44,298 nucleotides of DNA from Gelidibacter sp. Its GTDB lineage: Bacteria > Bacteroidota > Bacteroidia > Flavobacteriales > Flavobacteriaceae. A model generated the notes under the pieces. The model saw only the letters and a program-made list of their open reading frames with translations. It was not told where the DNA came from and searched no databases. Below, piece after piece: positions 8,961-17,159 of the stretch. The stretch lies in assembly GCA_010906935.1 (NCBI GenBank), contig JAAFHC010000060.1, positions 1 through 44,298 of the forward strand. The letters run 5' to 3'. Position numbers and translations under genes: made by a program. How positions within the stretch are numbered: position 1 is the first letter of the stretch; each line of letters begins with the position of its first letter.

Positions 8961-10499
8961 TTAGTGTTTGAAATGACGTGTGCCCGTAAATATCATCGAC
9001 ATTTTATGTTCATCGCAATAATTAATCGACAATTGGTCCTTAATTGAACCACCAGGCTGAATTACGGAAGTAATTCCTGCTTTATCTGCGATCTCCACAC
9101 AATCGGGAAAAGGAAAAAAAGCATCACTCGCCATCACCGCACCATTTAAGTCAAAATTGAAATGTTTGGCTTTTACAATCGCTTGTTCTAAAGCGTCTAC
9201 CCGACTTGTTTGTCCGGTTCCGCTTGCAAAAAGTTGTTTATTTTTAGCAAATACAATGGTATTTGACTTGGTGTGTTTACAAATTTTTGATGCAAAAAGT
9301 AAATCTTCTATTTCTCTGTCTGTTGGTTTTTCTATCGTTACAAAATCTACAACGTCTATATTATCCGTTTTGTTGTTTTTATCTTGAAAAAGAATGCCAT
9401 TTAATGCAGTTCTATATTGCGTATTTGGCAATTCAATATCTTTTTGAACTAAAATAATTCTGTTTTTTTTGCCTTTTAAAAGTTCTAGCGCTTCTTTATC
9501 GTATCCAGGTGCAATGACAACTTCACAAAAAAGCTGGTGAATTTCCTGTGCAGTGTCCATATCAATCACTTTGTTTGAAATTAAAACGCCGCCAAAAGCT
9601 GAAGTTGGATCAGCAGCTAAAGCATCTAAATAAGCTTGTTTCAAAGTAGCTCTTTGCGCAATTCCGCAAGCATTGTTGTGTTTTAAAATGGCAAATGTTG
9701 GCGCATCATTTTTAAACTCATTCATTAAATTGATGGCTGCATCAACATCCAATAAATTGTTGTAGGAAAGTTCTTTTCCATGAAGTATGTCGAAAAGTTC
9801 CTCTAAATTTCCGAAAAAATAACCTTTTTGGTGCGGATTTTCGCCATAACGCAAAACGGAAGCTTTATCAAAACTTTGTCTGAATGCCAATTCGCCCTCA
9901 TTCAAATACTCATTCAAATAATTAAAAATGGCACTGTCGTAGTGACTGGAAACTGCAAAAGCTTTTGCCGCAAAATTTTTGCGTTGTTCTATTGATGTTT
10001 CTCCATTTGATGCTGAAAGTATTTCTAAAAATTCATCATATTGGTTAAGTGATGAAACGCAAAATACATCGTTAAAGTTTTTTGCTGCAGCTCTAATTAG
10101 TGAAATTCCGCCTATATCAATTTTTTCAATAATATCTTCTTCTGAAGCAGCGCTTGCAACCGTTTTTTCAAACGGATACAAATCCACAATTACAATATCA
10201 ATTTCCGGAATTTCATATTGCGCCAATTGCAAAATATCATTTTCATTTTCTCTTCTTGATAAAATTCCGCCAAAAACTTTTGGATGCAATGTTTTAACCC
10301 TGCCGCCTAAAATTGATGGATACAATGTTAAATCTTCAACAGCTATTGCATTAACGCCCAAATCTTTAATAAATTTTTCGGTCCCTCCCGTAGAATAAAT
10401 TGTAATATTAAGGTCGTTTAATTTTTGAATGATTGGAGCCAAACCGTCTTTGTGAAAAACTGAAATCAGTGCCGATTTTGCTTTTTTTGTAGTACCCAT
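8961..10499 (-). CDS. purH: Bifunctional AICAR transformylase / IMP cyclohydrolase
   Basis: Catalyses the last two steps of de novo IMP synthesis: formylation of AICAR by 10-formyl-THF, then ring closure. The 512 residues contain the N-terminal MGS-like cyclohydrolase domain (KSALISVFHKDGL, YSTGGTEKFIKDLGV, GGRVKTLHPKVFGGIL) and the C-terminal transformylase domain with RYGENPHQKGYF, the catalytic ILKHNNACGIA segment, DPTSAFGGV and the final SDAFFPFPDCVEIA...VIQPGGSIKDQ block. It is complete, with its own promoter, and appears to be the first gene of the mre operon. Confidence 0.97.
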   Translation of the reverse strand: MGTTKKAKSALISVFHKDGLAPIIQKLNDLNITIYSTGGTEKFIKDLGVNAIAVEDLTLYPSILGGRVKTLHPKVFGGILSRRENENDILQLAQYEIPEIDIVIVDLYPFEKTVASAASEEDIIEKIDIGGISLIRAAAKNFNDVFCVSSLNQYDEFLEILSASNGETSIEQRKNFAAKAFAVSSHYDSAIFNYLNEYLNEGELAFRQSFDKASVLRYGENPHQKGYFFGNLEELFDILHGKELSYNNLLDVDAAINLMNEFKNDAPTFAILKHNNACGIAQRATLKQAYLDALAADPTSAFGGVLISNKVIDMDTAQEIHQLFCEVVIAPGYDKEALELLKGKKNRIILVQKDIELPNTQYRTALNGILFQDKNNKTDNIDVVDFVTIEKPTDREIEDLLFASKICKHTKSNTIVFAKNKQLFASGTGQTSRVDALEQAIVKAKHFNFDLNGAVMASDAFFPFPDCVEIADKAGITSVIQPGGSIKDQLSINYCDEHKMSMIFTGTRHFKH

Positions 10500-10886
10500 A
10501 AGTTGTCTTTGTTATTGTTCGGCAAAGCTACTAATTATCAAGAGGCTAAACAACACAAAATAGTCATAAAATTTTATGAATTCTTTTTAATTTTTTGATG
10601 GTATTTTGGGAACGCTTACTTATAATTCTCTGCTTATTTTTTAATTATTTTTCGCTAAAAACGCGTTTAAAAAAGATATTTAACCAAATAAATACAAGCT
10701 TTTGCTGTGGATATTTGGAGTTGGATAAAACTCTTTGATTAAAGTTATCTATTAAAATTGATATTCTCTGCTTTGATTTAAATATATTTTGTATTATATT
10801 CGTATTATCTTTTGGCTGGAATTAATGCCGAAACAGCAACCAAAAATTAATTATTACTCTGAAAGTAGGCACAAAAATTGTATATT
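10500..10886 (+). other. Gene-free A+T-rich spacer upstream of purH
   Basis: 387 bp with no supported gene. It holds the purH promoter (minus strand, 10523-10553). The rest is very A+T-rich. A weak -7-like TATCTTTT around 10807-10814 could serve the lipoprotein gene at 10887, but no good -33 partner is seen. Confidence 0.5.
10523..10553 (-). promoter_or_regulatory. Promoter of purH
   Basis: On the minus strand TTG (10551-10553), a 20-bp spacer and TAGCTTTG (10523-10530) match the Bacteroidota promoter pattern, 23 bp before the purH ATG. Confidence 0.6.
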
Positions 10887-11399
10887 ATGATTAAAAAAAA
10901 CATCCTACAGAAATTATTTTCAATTTTATTTTTTTCAATTATTATTTTGAGTTGTGATGAGCAAAACAAAGATGAAATTCAAAATCTTTCAATTAGTAAA
11001 GAAACTGAAAGTGAAATTATTCAATCAATTGAATTTAAAAATTTTGTTAATTCATTTGACACTTTACAAAAAATCGATAATGAAGTATTTGACAAGTTCA
11101 ATGAGATAAAAATGAATAATAAAAATATCGCTAATAAAACGATTAAAGAAAATGATTTCAATGAATATTTAATGAACTTATCAAATCCAAATAAAAAAGA
11201 TGATTGTATTAATTTTTTAAATAAGATAGAAATCGATAATCCAAATCTCCTTTTTAATAAAAGGCGCCAAATTTTAAATAATTTAATTCCAGAAAAGGCA
11301 ATCAAGTTAGGTGATAAATATCCTGAATTAAAGAATTTATCTTCTGAACAAATGCAAAAATTAATATCAACTTTTAAAAATAAAAGCTATGAAAATTAA
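10887..11399 (+). CDS. Small lipoprotein of unknown function
   Basis: A 170-residue predicted lipoprotein starting at the ATG at 10887 (a TTG three codons upstream is less likely). The signal peptide MIKKNILQKLF...IIIL ends in the lipobox LSC at residues 22-24. The mature part is mostly helical and very rich in Asn, Lys, Ile and Glu, with one further Cys (KKDDCINF), and has no recognisable domain. It overlaps the next gene by 11 bp, so the two are probably translated together. The composition is more A+T-rich than that of flanking core genes, in keeping with an accessory gene. I do not recognise the family. Confidence 0.7.
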   Translation: MIKKNILQKLFSILFFSIIILSCDEQNKDEIQNLSISKETESEIIQSIEFKNFVNSFDTLQKIDNEVFDKFNEIKMNNKNIANKTIKENDFNEYLMNLSNPNKKDDCINFLNKIEIDNPNLLFNKRRQILNNLIPEKAIKLGDKYPELKNLSSEQMQKLISTFKNKSYEN

Positions 11400-11604
11400 G
11401 ATTATTACTTTGTTTGTGGCAATTGTATTCATTTCAGAAATTTCATATTCTAAAACATTAAAAAGAGACCCTGTTTCATATAATGTTTGTATAAATATGG
11501 CAACTGGTGATTATTGGGTGAATTTATGGAATGAAGGTTCAACTTATGCAGGCATAGTTTATAATCAAACTATTAGTTGGTGTGGTACTAATTATAATAT
11601 TTGA
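11389..11604 (+). CDS. Short secreted peptide of unknown function
   Basis: A 71-residue product with a Sec-type signal peptide: MKIKIITLFVAIVFISEISYS, likely cut after about residue 21. The mature chain is about 50 residues and contains two Cys (NVCINMATG and SWCGTNYNI) that could form one disulfide. It is rich in Trp, Tyr, Asn and Gly. It begins inside the end of the upstream lipoprotein gene, which makes the two a coupled pair. A terminator-like hairpin follows about 70 bp later. No family is recognised; a periplasmic or exported effector-like peptide is possible but unproven. Confidence 0.6.
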   Translation: MKIKIITLFVAIVFISEISYSKTLKRDPVSYNVCINMATGDYWVNLWNEGSTYAGIVYNQTISWCGTNYNI

Positions 11605-11672
11605 TTTTACATTAAATAATTTTGATTTCTATAAACATTAGCCAACAATAATGTATATATAAAATAGCCGTT

Positions 11673-11702
11673 AAGTGCTAAATTTAAAGTTAGTGCTTTT
11701 TT
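11673..11702 (+). terminator. Terminator after the lipoprotein/peptide pair
   Basis: AGTGCTAA pairs with TTAGTGCT (8 bp with two G-U wobbles) around an 8-nt loop and is followed by TTTTTT. Confidence 0.5.
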
Positions 11703-11807
11703 GTTATTTTATAGATTAATCGAAATGAGGTGTGTTTAAGTCCGCTACTTTCCATATACAAAACAGGTAAATAAAACTTTTTACAACAACTTCTTAATTA
11801 TAGGAAA

Positions 11808-12257
11808 TTAAAATTGGGCAACTTTTCCACATACAAATTCCAGTAATAACTCATCCTTATCCGTAAAAGGATTTGTGGTGTGAGAATCAATGTCTATTTG
11901 TCCTACATTTTCGCCATTTACAAAAATTGGAATCACAATTTCACTTTTAACTTTAAATCCGCAAGAAATATAATTGTCTTGCGCAGTTACATCCTGAACC
12001 ACAAAATTTTTATTGCTGATTGCCACTTGTCCGCATATTCCTTTTCCAAATGGAATGATGGTATGTTCGGTTGGTTCGCCGGCAAATTCGGCTAGTTTTA
12101 ATTCGGTTTTATCACCGTTTTTAAAATAAAAACCCACCCAATGATAATAGTCAATTTCTTGTTTTAAATAATCGCAAATTGCCTGTCTTTTTTCTGAAAC
12201 CGATTGGTTGCTTTCTGCAATGGCGGTTACCGATTCTTTTATTTGAGGAATATTCAT
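11808..12257 (-). CDS. GAF-domain free methionine-(R)-sulfoxide reductase-like protein
   Basis: A single cytoplasmic GAF domain of 149 residues resembling YebR/MsrC, which reduces free methionine-R-sulfoxide. Family segments are visible: YYHWVGFYF, IPFGKGICGQVA with the Cys of the GxCG motif, NYISCGFKVKSEIVIPI with the second Cys, and VGQIDIDSHT near the end. The extra Cys found before the GxCG motif in E. coli YebR is absent here (EPTEHTIIPFG), so the resolving mechanism may differ. It is divergent from xrtF. TAATTTTG at 12277-12284 (minus strand) is a plausible -7 element. Confidence 0.85.
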   Translation of the reverse strand: MNIPQIKESVTAIAESNQSVSEKRQAICDYLKQEIDYYHWVGFYFKNGDKTELKLAEFAGEPTEHTIIPFGKGICGQVAISNKNFVVQDVTAQDNYISCGFKVKSEIVIPIFVNGENVGQIDIDSHTTNPFTDKDELLLEFVCGKVAQF

Positions 12258-12297
12258 ATTAATTTGTAATTTTATGCAAAATTAAAATTCTTTTTTT

Positions 12298-12834
12298 GTG
12301 AAAGGCAATAAAACAGTAGTATTATTTTTAATAAAATTTTTTGGCACGTATTTACTGTTATTCTTATTGTATTCCTTTTATTTAAATAGAACCCAAAACG
12401 AAATAGCGCCATTTGCCTGCGCACCAATTACCAAAACTGTTGCGGAACAAACAACATATTTATTAAACATTATTGGATATCCGACTGAAATAGCACAAGA
12501 TACCGAAACGGCAGCCATTAAATTATTCATAAACGGAAAATTTACAGCTTTTATAGTGGAAGGTTGCAATGCCATTAGCATCATTATTTTATTTATTGCT
12601 TTTATTGTTGCTTTTGCCGGAAAATTTAAAACGACTGTTTTATATATTTTGTTTGGAAGTTTGCTTATTTATTTCACAAACATTGTACGGATTGTAATTA
12701 TTTCGATGGCACTTTTTGAATATCCGCAATATGAAAAGATATTGCACGAAATTGTATTTCCGTCCATTATCTACGGAATGACATTTTTGCTTTGGTTTAT
12801 TTGGATTCGAAAATTTTCAACCTTAAAAAAATGA
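12298..12834 (+). CDS. xrtF: Exosortase family protein XrtF
   Basis: Integral membrane cysteine transpeptidase-like protein of the exosortase/archaeosortase superfamily; 178 residues with about five membrane segments. The catalytic triad pattern is visible: Cys in IVEGCNAISIII (about residue 90), Arg in FTNIVRIVIIS (about 125) and His in YEKILHEIVFPS (about 147). The GTG start at 12298 gives the expected N-terminal membrane segment. It overlaps the next gene by ATGA. Exosortases process proteins bearing C-terminal sorting signals; the substrates of the XrtF class are not evident here. Confidence 0.88.
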   Translation: MKGNKTVVLFLIKFFGTYLLLFLLYSFYLNRTQNEIAPFACAPITKTVAEQTTYLLNIIGYPTEIAQDTETAAIKLFINGKFTAFIVEGCNAISIIILFIAFIVAFAGKFKTTVLYILFGSLLIYFTNIVRIVIISMALFEYPQYEKILHEIVFPSIIYGMTFLLWFIWIRKFSTLKK

Positions 12835-13274
12835 AAAAACCATTTCGAATAGGATTAATTATGTTGTTGTTTCTTATGCTTATTTTAATTCGCGCATTTG
12901 TACAACCCTATTTTTATGATCCGCTTTTGGACTATTTTAAACATGATTATTTATACACTTCCATTCCCGAACTAAATTTTGGCGCCTATTTTTTAAATAT
13001 ATTTTACAGATACTTTTTAAATACCATTATTTCATTGGCCATTATTTATTTGGTTTTTAATGATGTGAAAGCGCTTTATTTTTCGATCAAATTTTATGTA
13101 CTCGCTTTTGCGGTTCTGAGTTTGATGCTTTTTATCCTCTTAAAATTTAACGTAACTCAAAATTATCTTTTGACTTTTTACGTTCGAAGGTTTTTAATTC
13201 AGCCTTTGTTTGTGTTTATTTTATTGCCCGCTTTTTATTATCAGAAGTTGTTTGAAAAGGAGAATAGGAAATAG
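12831..13274 (+). CDS. Exosortase F system-associated membrane protein
   Basis: A 147-residue protein with about four hydrophobic helices, starting MKKPFRIGLIMLLFLMLILIRAF. The motif YDPLLDYFKHDYLYTSIPELNFGAYFLNIFYRYFLNT followed by LTFYVRRFLIQPLFVFILLPAFYYQ matches the small partner protein that accompanies XrtF in flavobacteria. The start ATG at 12831 overlaps the xrtF stop (ATGA), so they form an operon with coupled translation. The biochemical role is unknown. Confidence 0.85.
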   Translation: MKKPFRIGLIMLLFLMLILIRAFVQPYFYDPLLDYFKHDYLYTSIPELNFGAYFLNIFYRYFLNTIISLAIIYLVFNDVKALYFSIKFYVLAFAVLSLMLFILLKFNVTQNYLLTFYVRRFLIQPLFVFILLPAFYYQKLFEKENRK

Positions 13275-13349
13275 TTTCAAGTTTCATGTTTCAAGTTTCA
13301 TGTTTCAAGTTTCATGTTTCAAGTTTCAAGTTTCAAGTTTCAAGTTTCA
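13273..13349 (+). repeat. Heptamer tandem repeat (AGTTTCA)n
   Basis: Eleven head-to-tail 7-bp units reading AGTTTCA or TGTTTCA begin at the stop codon of the exosortase-associated gene, followed by degenerate units (AGTTTTT, AGTTTTA). Unit variants alternate in the first half and are uniform in the second. A 7-bp unit shifts frame each repeat, so it is noncoding. Confidence 0.9.
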
Positions 13350-13616
13350 AGTTTTTAGTTTTAATTCAAAATTAAAAAATCGTTATTCGTAATTCAACCT
13401 GCGTTAGGGATTGAAGTGGAAAGCCCACAGCGATAGCGAGGACTTGCAACGAAAAGCCCGACCCGCCAGCTGGCGGGGAACGCCCAAAAACACCAATTTT
13501 TACTATTTGTTTTTAGCACTAAAAAAATGTTTGTGATTTATTTTGTAACATTTTAAAGATTCCAACGTATAATACTATAGACCCTATATATTAACAAAAA
13601 AATTATTAGCTACTAC
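13275..13616 (+). other. Repeat-bearing spacer upstream of rpoD
   Basis: 342 bp without a gene. It contains the heptamer array, the dispersed palindromic repeat at 13401-13485 and then A+T-rich leader sequence before rpoD. I could not find a -33/-7 pair with normal spacing for rpoD; TATTTTG at 13539-13545 is the nearest candidate. Confidence 0.6.
13401..13485 (+). repeat. Dispersed palindromic repeat, copy 1
   Basis: Begins GCGTTAGGGATTGAAGTG and ends AAAAGCCCGACC, the perfect palindrome CCCGCCAGCTGGCGGG (13462-13477), then GGGAACGCCC. The outer GCGTT and AACGC are inverted complements, so the element could close into one structured unit. A second copy, opposite in orientation and with a different hairpin, lies at 18238-18332. 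Confidence 0.85.
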
Positions 13617-14480
13617 ATGAGACAACTTAAAATAACGAAACAGGTTACCAACAGAGAAACCGCATCATTAGACAAGTATTTACAGGAAATTGGAAAAGTA
13701 GATTTAATTACCGCTGAGCAAGAAGTGGAATTGGCGCAAAAAATTAGAGCCGGCGACCAAGCGGCTTTAGAAAAATTAACAAAAGCTAACTTGCGTTTTG
13801 TGGTTTCTGTTGCAAAACAATACCAAAATCAGGGATTAACTTTACCCGATTTAATTAATGAAGGGAATTTAGGGTTAATTAAAGCGGCTAAACGTTTTGA
13901 TGAAACTCGTGGATTTAAATTTATTTCTTATGCGGTTTGGTGGATTCGTCAATCTATTTTACAGGCTTTGGCTGAACAATCAAGAATTGTTCGTTTGCCT
14001 TTAAATAAAATTGGCTCGATCAATAAAATTAATAAAATGTATGCGTTTTTAGAGCAGGAAAATGAAAGACCGCCTTCTGCTGAAGAAATTGCAAAAAAAT
14101 TAGATATGACCGTTAATGACGTAAAGGAATCCATGAAAAATTCTGGTCGTCACGTATCAATGGATGCGCCTTTAATTGAAGGTGAAGACTCTAACTTGTA
14201 TGATGTTTTAAATACAGGCGAATCTCCAAATCCGGATAAAGCATTACTTCACGAATCTTTAAAAGTAGAAATTGAGCGCGCATTGGAAACTTTAACGCCA
14301 AGAGAAGCGGATGTTGTTCAATTGTACTTCGGTTTAGGCGACACGCATCCAATGACGCTTGAAGAAATTGGTGAAACTTTTGACTTAACGCGCGAACGTG
14401 TTCGTCAAATTAAAGAAAAAGCAATTAGAAGATTGAAACATACTTCAAGAAGTAAAATTTTAAAAACATATTTAGGATAA
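13617..14480 (+). CDS. rpoD: Primary sigma factor RpoD (SigA)
   Basis: Sigma-70 family protein that directs RNA polymerase to housekeeping promoters. At 287 residues it is the short Bacteroidota form lacking region 1.1. Region 1.2 ([27 protein letters not shown]), region 2 ([17 protein letters not shown]...[18 protein letters not shown]...[29 protein letters not shown]), region 3 and region 4 ([16 protein letters not shown]...[27 protein letters not shown]) are all present. It is the expected reader of the TAnnTTTG promoters seen throughout the window. Monocistronic, with a strong terminator. Confidence 0.97.
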   Translation: MRQLKITKQVTNRETASLDKYLQEIGKVDLITAEQEVELAQKIRAGDQAALEKLTKANLRFVVSVAKQYQNQGLTLPDLINEGNLGLIKAAKRFDETRGFKFISYAVWWIRQSILQALAEQSRIVRLPLNKIGSINKINKMYAFLEQENERPPSAEEIAKKLDMTVNDVKESMKNSGRHVSMDAPLIEGEDSNLYDVLNTGESPNPDKALLHESLKVEIERALETLTPREADVVQLYFGLGDTHPMTLEEIGETFDLTRERVRQIKEKAIRRLKHTSRSKILKTYLG

Positions 14481-14518
14481 AATCCGTTCTGTTTTAAATT
14501 TATGGATTGCATTAAAAA

Positions 14519-14550
14519 GAAAAACGCTTCAAAAATTTGAAGCGTTTTTC
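14519..14550 (+). terminator. Terminator of rpoD
   Basis: A perfect inverted repeat with 15-bp arms GAAAAACGCTTCAAA / TTTGAAGCGTTTTTC and a 2-nt centre, with a T-run on the 3' side that continues CTTTTT. Confidence 0.9.
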
Positions 14551-14570
14551 TTTTTATGCATTATAAACCA

Positions 14571-14578
14571 TACTTTTG
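14571..14578 (+). promoter_or_regulatory. -7 element of rpe
   Basis: TACTTTTG matches TAnnTTTG and lies 21 bp before the rpe ATG; the -33 region is only T-rich. It supports the ATG at 14600 over the upstream TTG at 14576, which would fall inside this element. Confidence 0.5.
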
Positions 14579-14599
14579 CACAAACAACAATCAGAAAAA

Positions 14600-15265
14600 A
14601 TGAACAAATTTATTGCTCCTTCCCTTTTGGCCGCAGATTTTGGCAATTTACAACGCGATATTGAAATGATCAACAAAAGTGAAGCCGACTGGTTTCATAT
14701 TGATGTGATGGACGGCGTTTTTGTGCCTAACATTTCTTTTGGAATGCCCGTGATAAAAGCAATTAAAAAACACGCCAAAAAAACTTTGGACGTTCATTTA
14801 ATGATTGTTGATCCTGATCGTTTTATTGAAGATTTTAAAAATGTTGGCGCCGATATTTTAACGGTGCATTATGAAGCTTGTCCACATTTACACCGCACCA
14901 TACAAGCCATAAAAGCGCAAGGAATGAAAGCCGGCGTTTCTTTAAATCCGCACACACCAATTGCTGTTTTGGAAGATATTATCACCGATTTGGATTTGGT
15001 GTTGTTGATGAGCGTAAATCCGGGTTTTGGCGGACAAAGTTTTATTGAAAATACCTACAAAAAAGTGGAACAGGAACAGTTAAAAGCATTGATTGAATTT
15101 TCAAGTTCAAATGCGCTTATTGAAGTTGATGGCGGTGTAACTGATGAAAACATAGAAAAACTTTCAAAAGTTGGCGTTGATGCTTTTGTGGCCGGAAATT
15201 TTGTTTTCAAAAGCAAAAATCCTTTGAAAACAATAAGCGACCTTAAAAAATTGGCCATAGGATAA
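14600..15265 (+). CDS. rpe: Ribulose-phosphate 3-epimerase
   Basis: Interconverts ribulose-5-phosphate and xylulose-5-phosphate in the pentose phosphate pathway. A 221-residue TIM barrel with the usual metal-site segments: IAPSLLAADFGNL, WFHIDVMDGVFVPNISFG, LDVHLMI, LLMSVNPGFGGQSFI, and IEVDGGVTDENI, followed by the phosphate-binding AFVAGNFVF. The start at 14600 (MNKFIAPSLL) is chosen because it matches the family and lies downstream of a clear -7 box. Confidence 0.97.
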   Translation: MNKFIAPSLLAADFGNLQRDIEMINKSEADWFHIDVMDGVFVPNISFGMPVIKAIKKHAKKTLDVHLMIVDPDRFIEDFKNVGADILTVHYEACPHLHRTIQAIKAQGMKAGVSLNPHTPIAVLEDIITDLDLVLLMSVNPGFGGQSFIENTYKKVEQEQLKALIEFSSSNALIEVDGGVTDENIEKLSKVGVDAFVAGNFVFKSKNPLKTISDLKKLAIG

Positions 15266-15332
15266 TTTTTGGTGTTTTTTTTTCTGACTTTACTTCTTAA
15301 AAAATAAAAACAGAACGTAAGTTAATTTGTTC

Positions 15333-15340
15333 TAATTTTG
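15333..15340 (+). promoter_or_regulatory. Candidate -7 element of ktrB
   Basis: TAATTTTG matches TAnnTTTG directly before the ktrB frame. If real, transcription would begin slightly after the GTG at 15342 and favour a later start codon (see ktrB). Confidence 0.35.
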
Positions 15341-15341
15341 T

Positions 15342-17141
15342 GTGTTAAAATTTTTTCAAAATCTTGTAAAAGTGATCGCTATACTAAAGCAAATTTTAAA
15401 TTTTAGAACACTCTTCAAAATTGCTTTTTTATTAAGTCTTGTAGGCTTATTCATTTTAATTTTCGACTTTGGCTATGACCAAGATAATCCTATTCAAGAA
15501 CTAATCAACGGCTATTATTTTATTGTTTTAATCACGGGCATTATTGCTACGGCAATAAGATATTTAACACTGAAAAAAAATCTACAAGACAAGGTTTTTA
15601 TTTTTGACGCTTTCAGTTTATTGATAATTACATACATCATTTTAATTCATTTTTTTTCGCAGGAAGCACACCGTCACTTATCTTTTTTGTATAATGACAA
15701 TTGGGTGAAATTCGCCATACTTTTAACTTTCATAAGAGAATTTGCAGAACAGAAAATAAATTATAAACGAACTTTATTAAATCCGGCTCAATTATTTATC
15801 GCCAGTTTTTTGGGTATTATATTTTTTGGGACTTTTTTATTGCAACTTCCTAATGCAGCATATACAAAAATTTCTTTTTTAGACGCACTCTTCACTTCAA
15901 CAAGTGCCGTTTGCGTTACCGGACTTATTGTAGTAGATACCGGAAGTTTTTTTACTCAGTTTGGCCAAACCATTATTTTGCTTCTTATTCAGGTGGGCGG
16001 ACTTGGCATTCTTACATTTGCCAGTTATTTCAGCTATTTTTTTAAAGGCGGTTCCAATTATGAAAATCAATTGGTTTTAAGTGATTTGACAAACTCACAA
16101 AAGTTAGGAGATGTTTTTTCAACCCTTAAAAGAATTCTTCTGATTACCTTTTCCATTGAAATCGTTGGCGGATTGTTAATTTACTCAAGCCTAAATAACT
16201 CATTGCTTCCTACTTTTTTTGAACGGGCTTTTTTCGCAGTTTTTCATTCTGTATCCGCTTTTTGCAATGCGGGTTTTTCTACGTTGCCCAACAGCCTTTA
16301 TGAAAGTGGATTTAGATTTAATTATGCGTTGCAGTCTTATATCATTATATTGCTTGTAATAGGCGGACTTGGTTTCCCCATTGTGGTAAACATTCTAAAA
16401 TATTCAAAATATTGGTTTATTAATAATTTTCTGTATTTTTCGAAAAAAGAGATTCAGCATAAACCTTGGGTATTTAGTATAAATAGCAGAATTACATTAA
16501 TTACTACATTTTCTTTAACCATTATTGGAACCATTTCTTTTTACCTTAGCGAATACAATAACACACTTGCAGCGCACACTGGTTTTGGTAAGTTTATTAC
16601 GGCATTGTTTGGAGCGACTACTCCAAGAACTGCAGGTTTTAATACGGTTGATATGACTGCATTAAATTTTTCCACAATAATGATGATTTTTTTATTGATG
16701 TGGATTGGTGCTTCACCAGCATCCACAGGTGGTGGTATAAAAACAAGCACCTTTGCAATAGCTACGCTTAATTTTTGGAGCTTGGCAAGAGGAAAAACCA
16801 GAATTGAAGTGTACAGAAGAGAAATTTCTGACATATCAGTTAGACGCGCATTTGCAGTTATTTCACTGTCATTGCTGGTAATTGGTTCCGGTATTATTGC
16901 GATATCAATTTTTGATAGTGATAAAGACCTAAAAAGCATTGCTTTTGAATGTTTTTCGGCATATAGTACCGTAGGTTTAAGTATTGGTCTTACCGCAAAT
17001 TTAAGTGAAGCCAGCAAATTTGTTCTTATATTAATCATGTTTATAGGAAGGGTAAGTATGCTTTCCATTTTAATAGCAGTGATCAAGAAAGTGAAACATA
17101 AAAATTATCGTTATCCGGCCGAAGAGATAACCATCAACTAA
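15342..17141 (+). CDS. ktrB: Potassium uptake channel protein, TrkH/KtrB family
   Basis: Membrane K+ translocating subunit, 599 residues. Beyond an N-terminal extension with about five hydrophobic segments come the four pore repeats with selectivity-filter sequences TSTSAVCVTGL, FHSVSAFCNAGFST, TTPRTAGFNT and SAYSTVGLSIGL. The gating-loop region MWIGASPASTGGGIKTSTFA is conserved. It is followed 18 bp later by the RCK-domain regulator, making a Ktr-type pair. The longest frame begins at GTG 15342; a GTG at 15372 is an alternative because a -7 box ends at 15340. Confidence 0.92.
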   Translation: MLKFFQNLVKVIAILKQILNFRTLFKIAFLLSLVGLFILIFDFGYDQDNPIQELINGYYFIVLITGIIATAIRYLTLKKNLQDKVFIFDAFSLLIITYIILIHFFSQEAHRHLSFLYNDNWVKFAILLTFIREFAEQKINYKRTLLNPAQLFIASFLGIIFFGTFLLQLPNAAYTKISFLDALFTSTSAVCVTGLIVVDTGSFFTQFGQTIILLLIQVGGLGILTFASYFSYFFKGGSNYENQLVLSDLTNSQKLGDVFSTLKRILLITFSIEIVGGLLIYSSLNNSLLPTFFERAFFAVFHSVSAFCNAGFSTLPNSLYESGFRFNYALQSYIIILLVIGGLGFPIVVNILKYSKYWFINNFLYFSKKEIQHKPWVFSINSRITLITTFSLTIIGTISFYLSEYNNTLAAHTGFGKFITALFGATTPRTAGFNTVDMTALNFSTIMMIFLLMWIGASPASTGGGIKTSTFAIATLNFWSLARGKTRIEVYRREISDISVRRAFAVISLSLLVIGSGIIAISIFDSDKDLKSIAFECFSAYSTVGLSIGLTANLSEASKFVLILIMFIGRVSMLSILIAVIKKVKHKNYRYPAEEITIN

Positions 17142-17159
17142 CTTAAAATTATACGAAAA

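Noticed and set aside
13273-13349. Possible CRISPR array
   Set aside because: Units are only 7 bp with no spacers and no cas genes nearby; this is a simple tandem repeat.
13210-13392. Open frame of 60 codons at the end of the xrtF operon with repeated FKFQVSS units
   Set aside because: It is created by reading through the heptamer array in the wrong frame; the product is a repeat artefact overlapping the exosortase-associated gene.
16541-17086. 181-codon minus-strand frame opposite ktrB
   Set aside because: Antisense shadow of the ktrB pore repeats, whose motifs are all intact on the plus strand.
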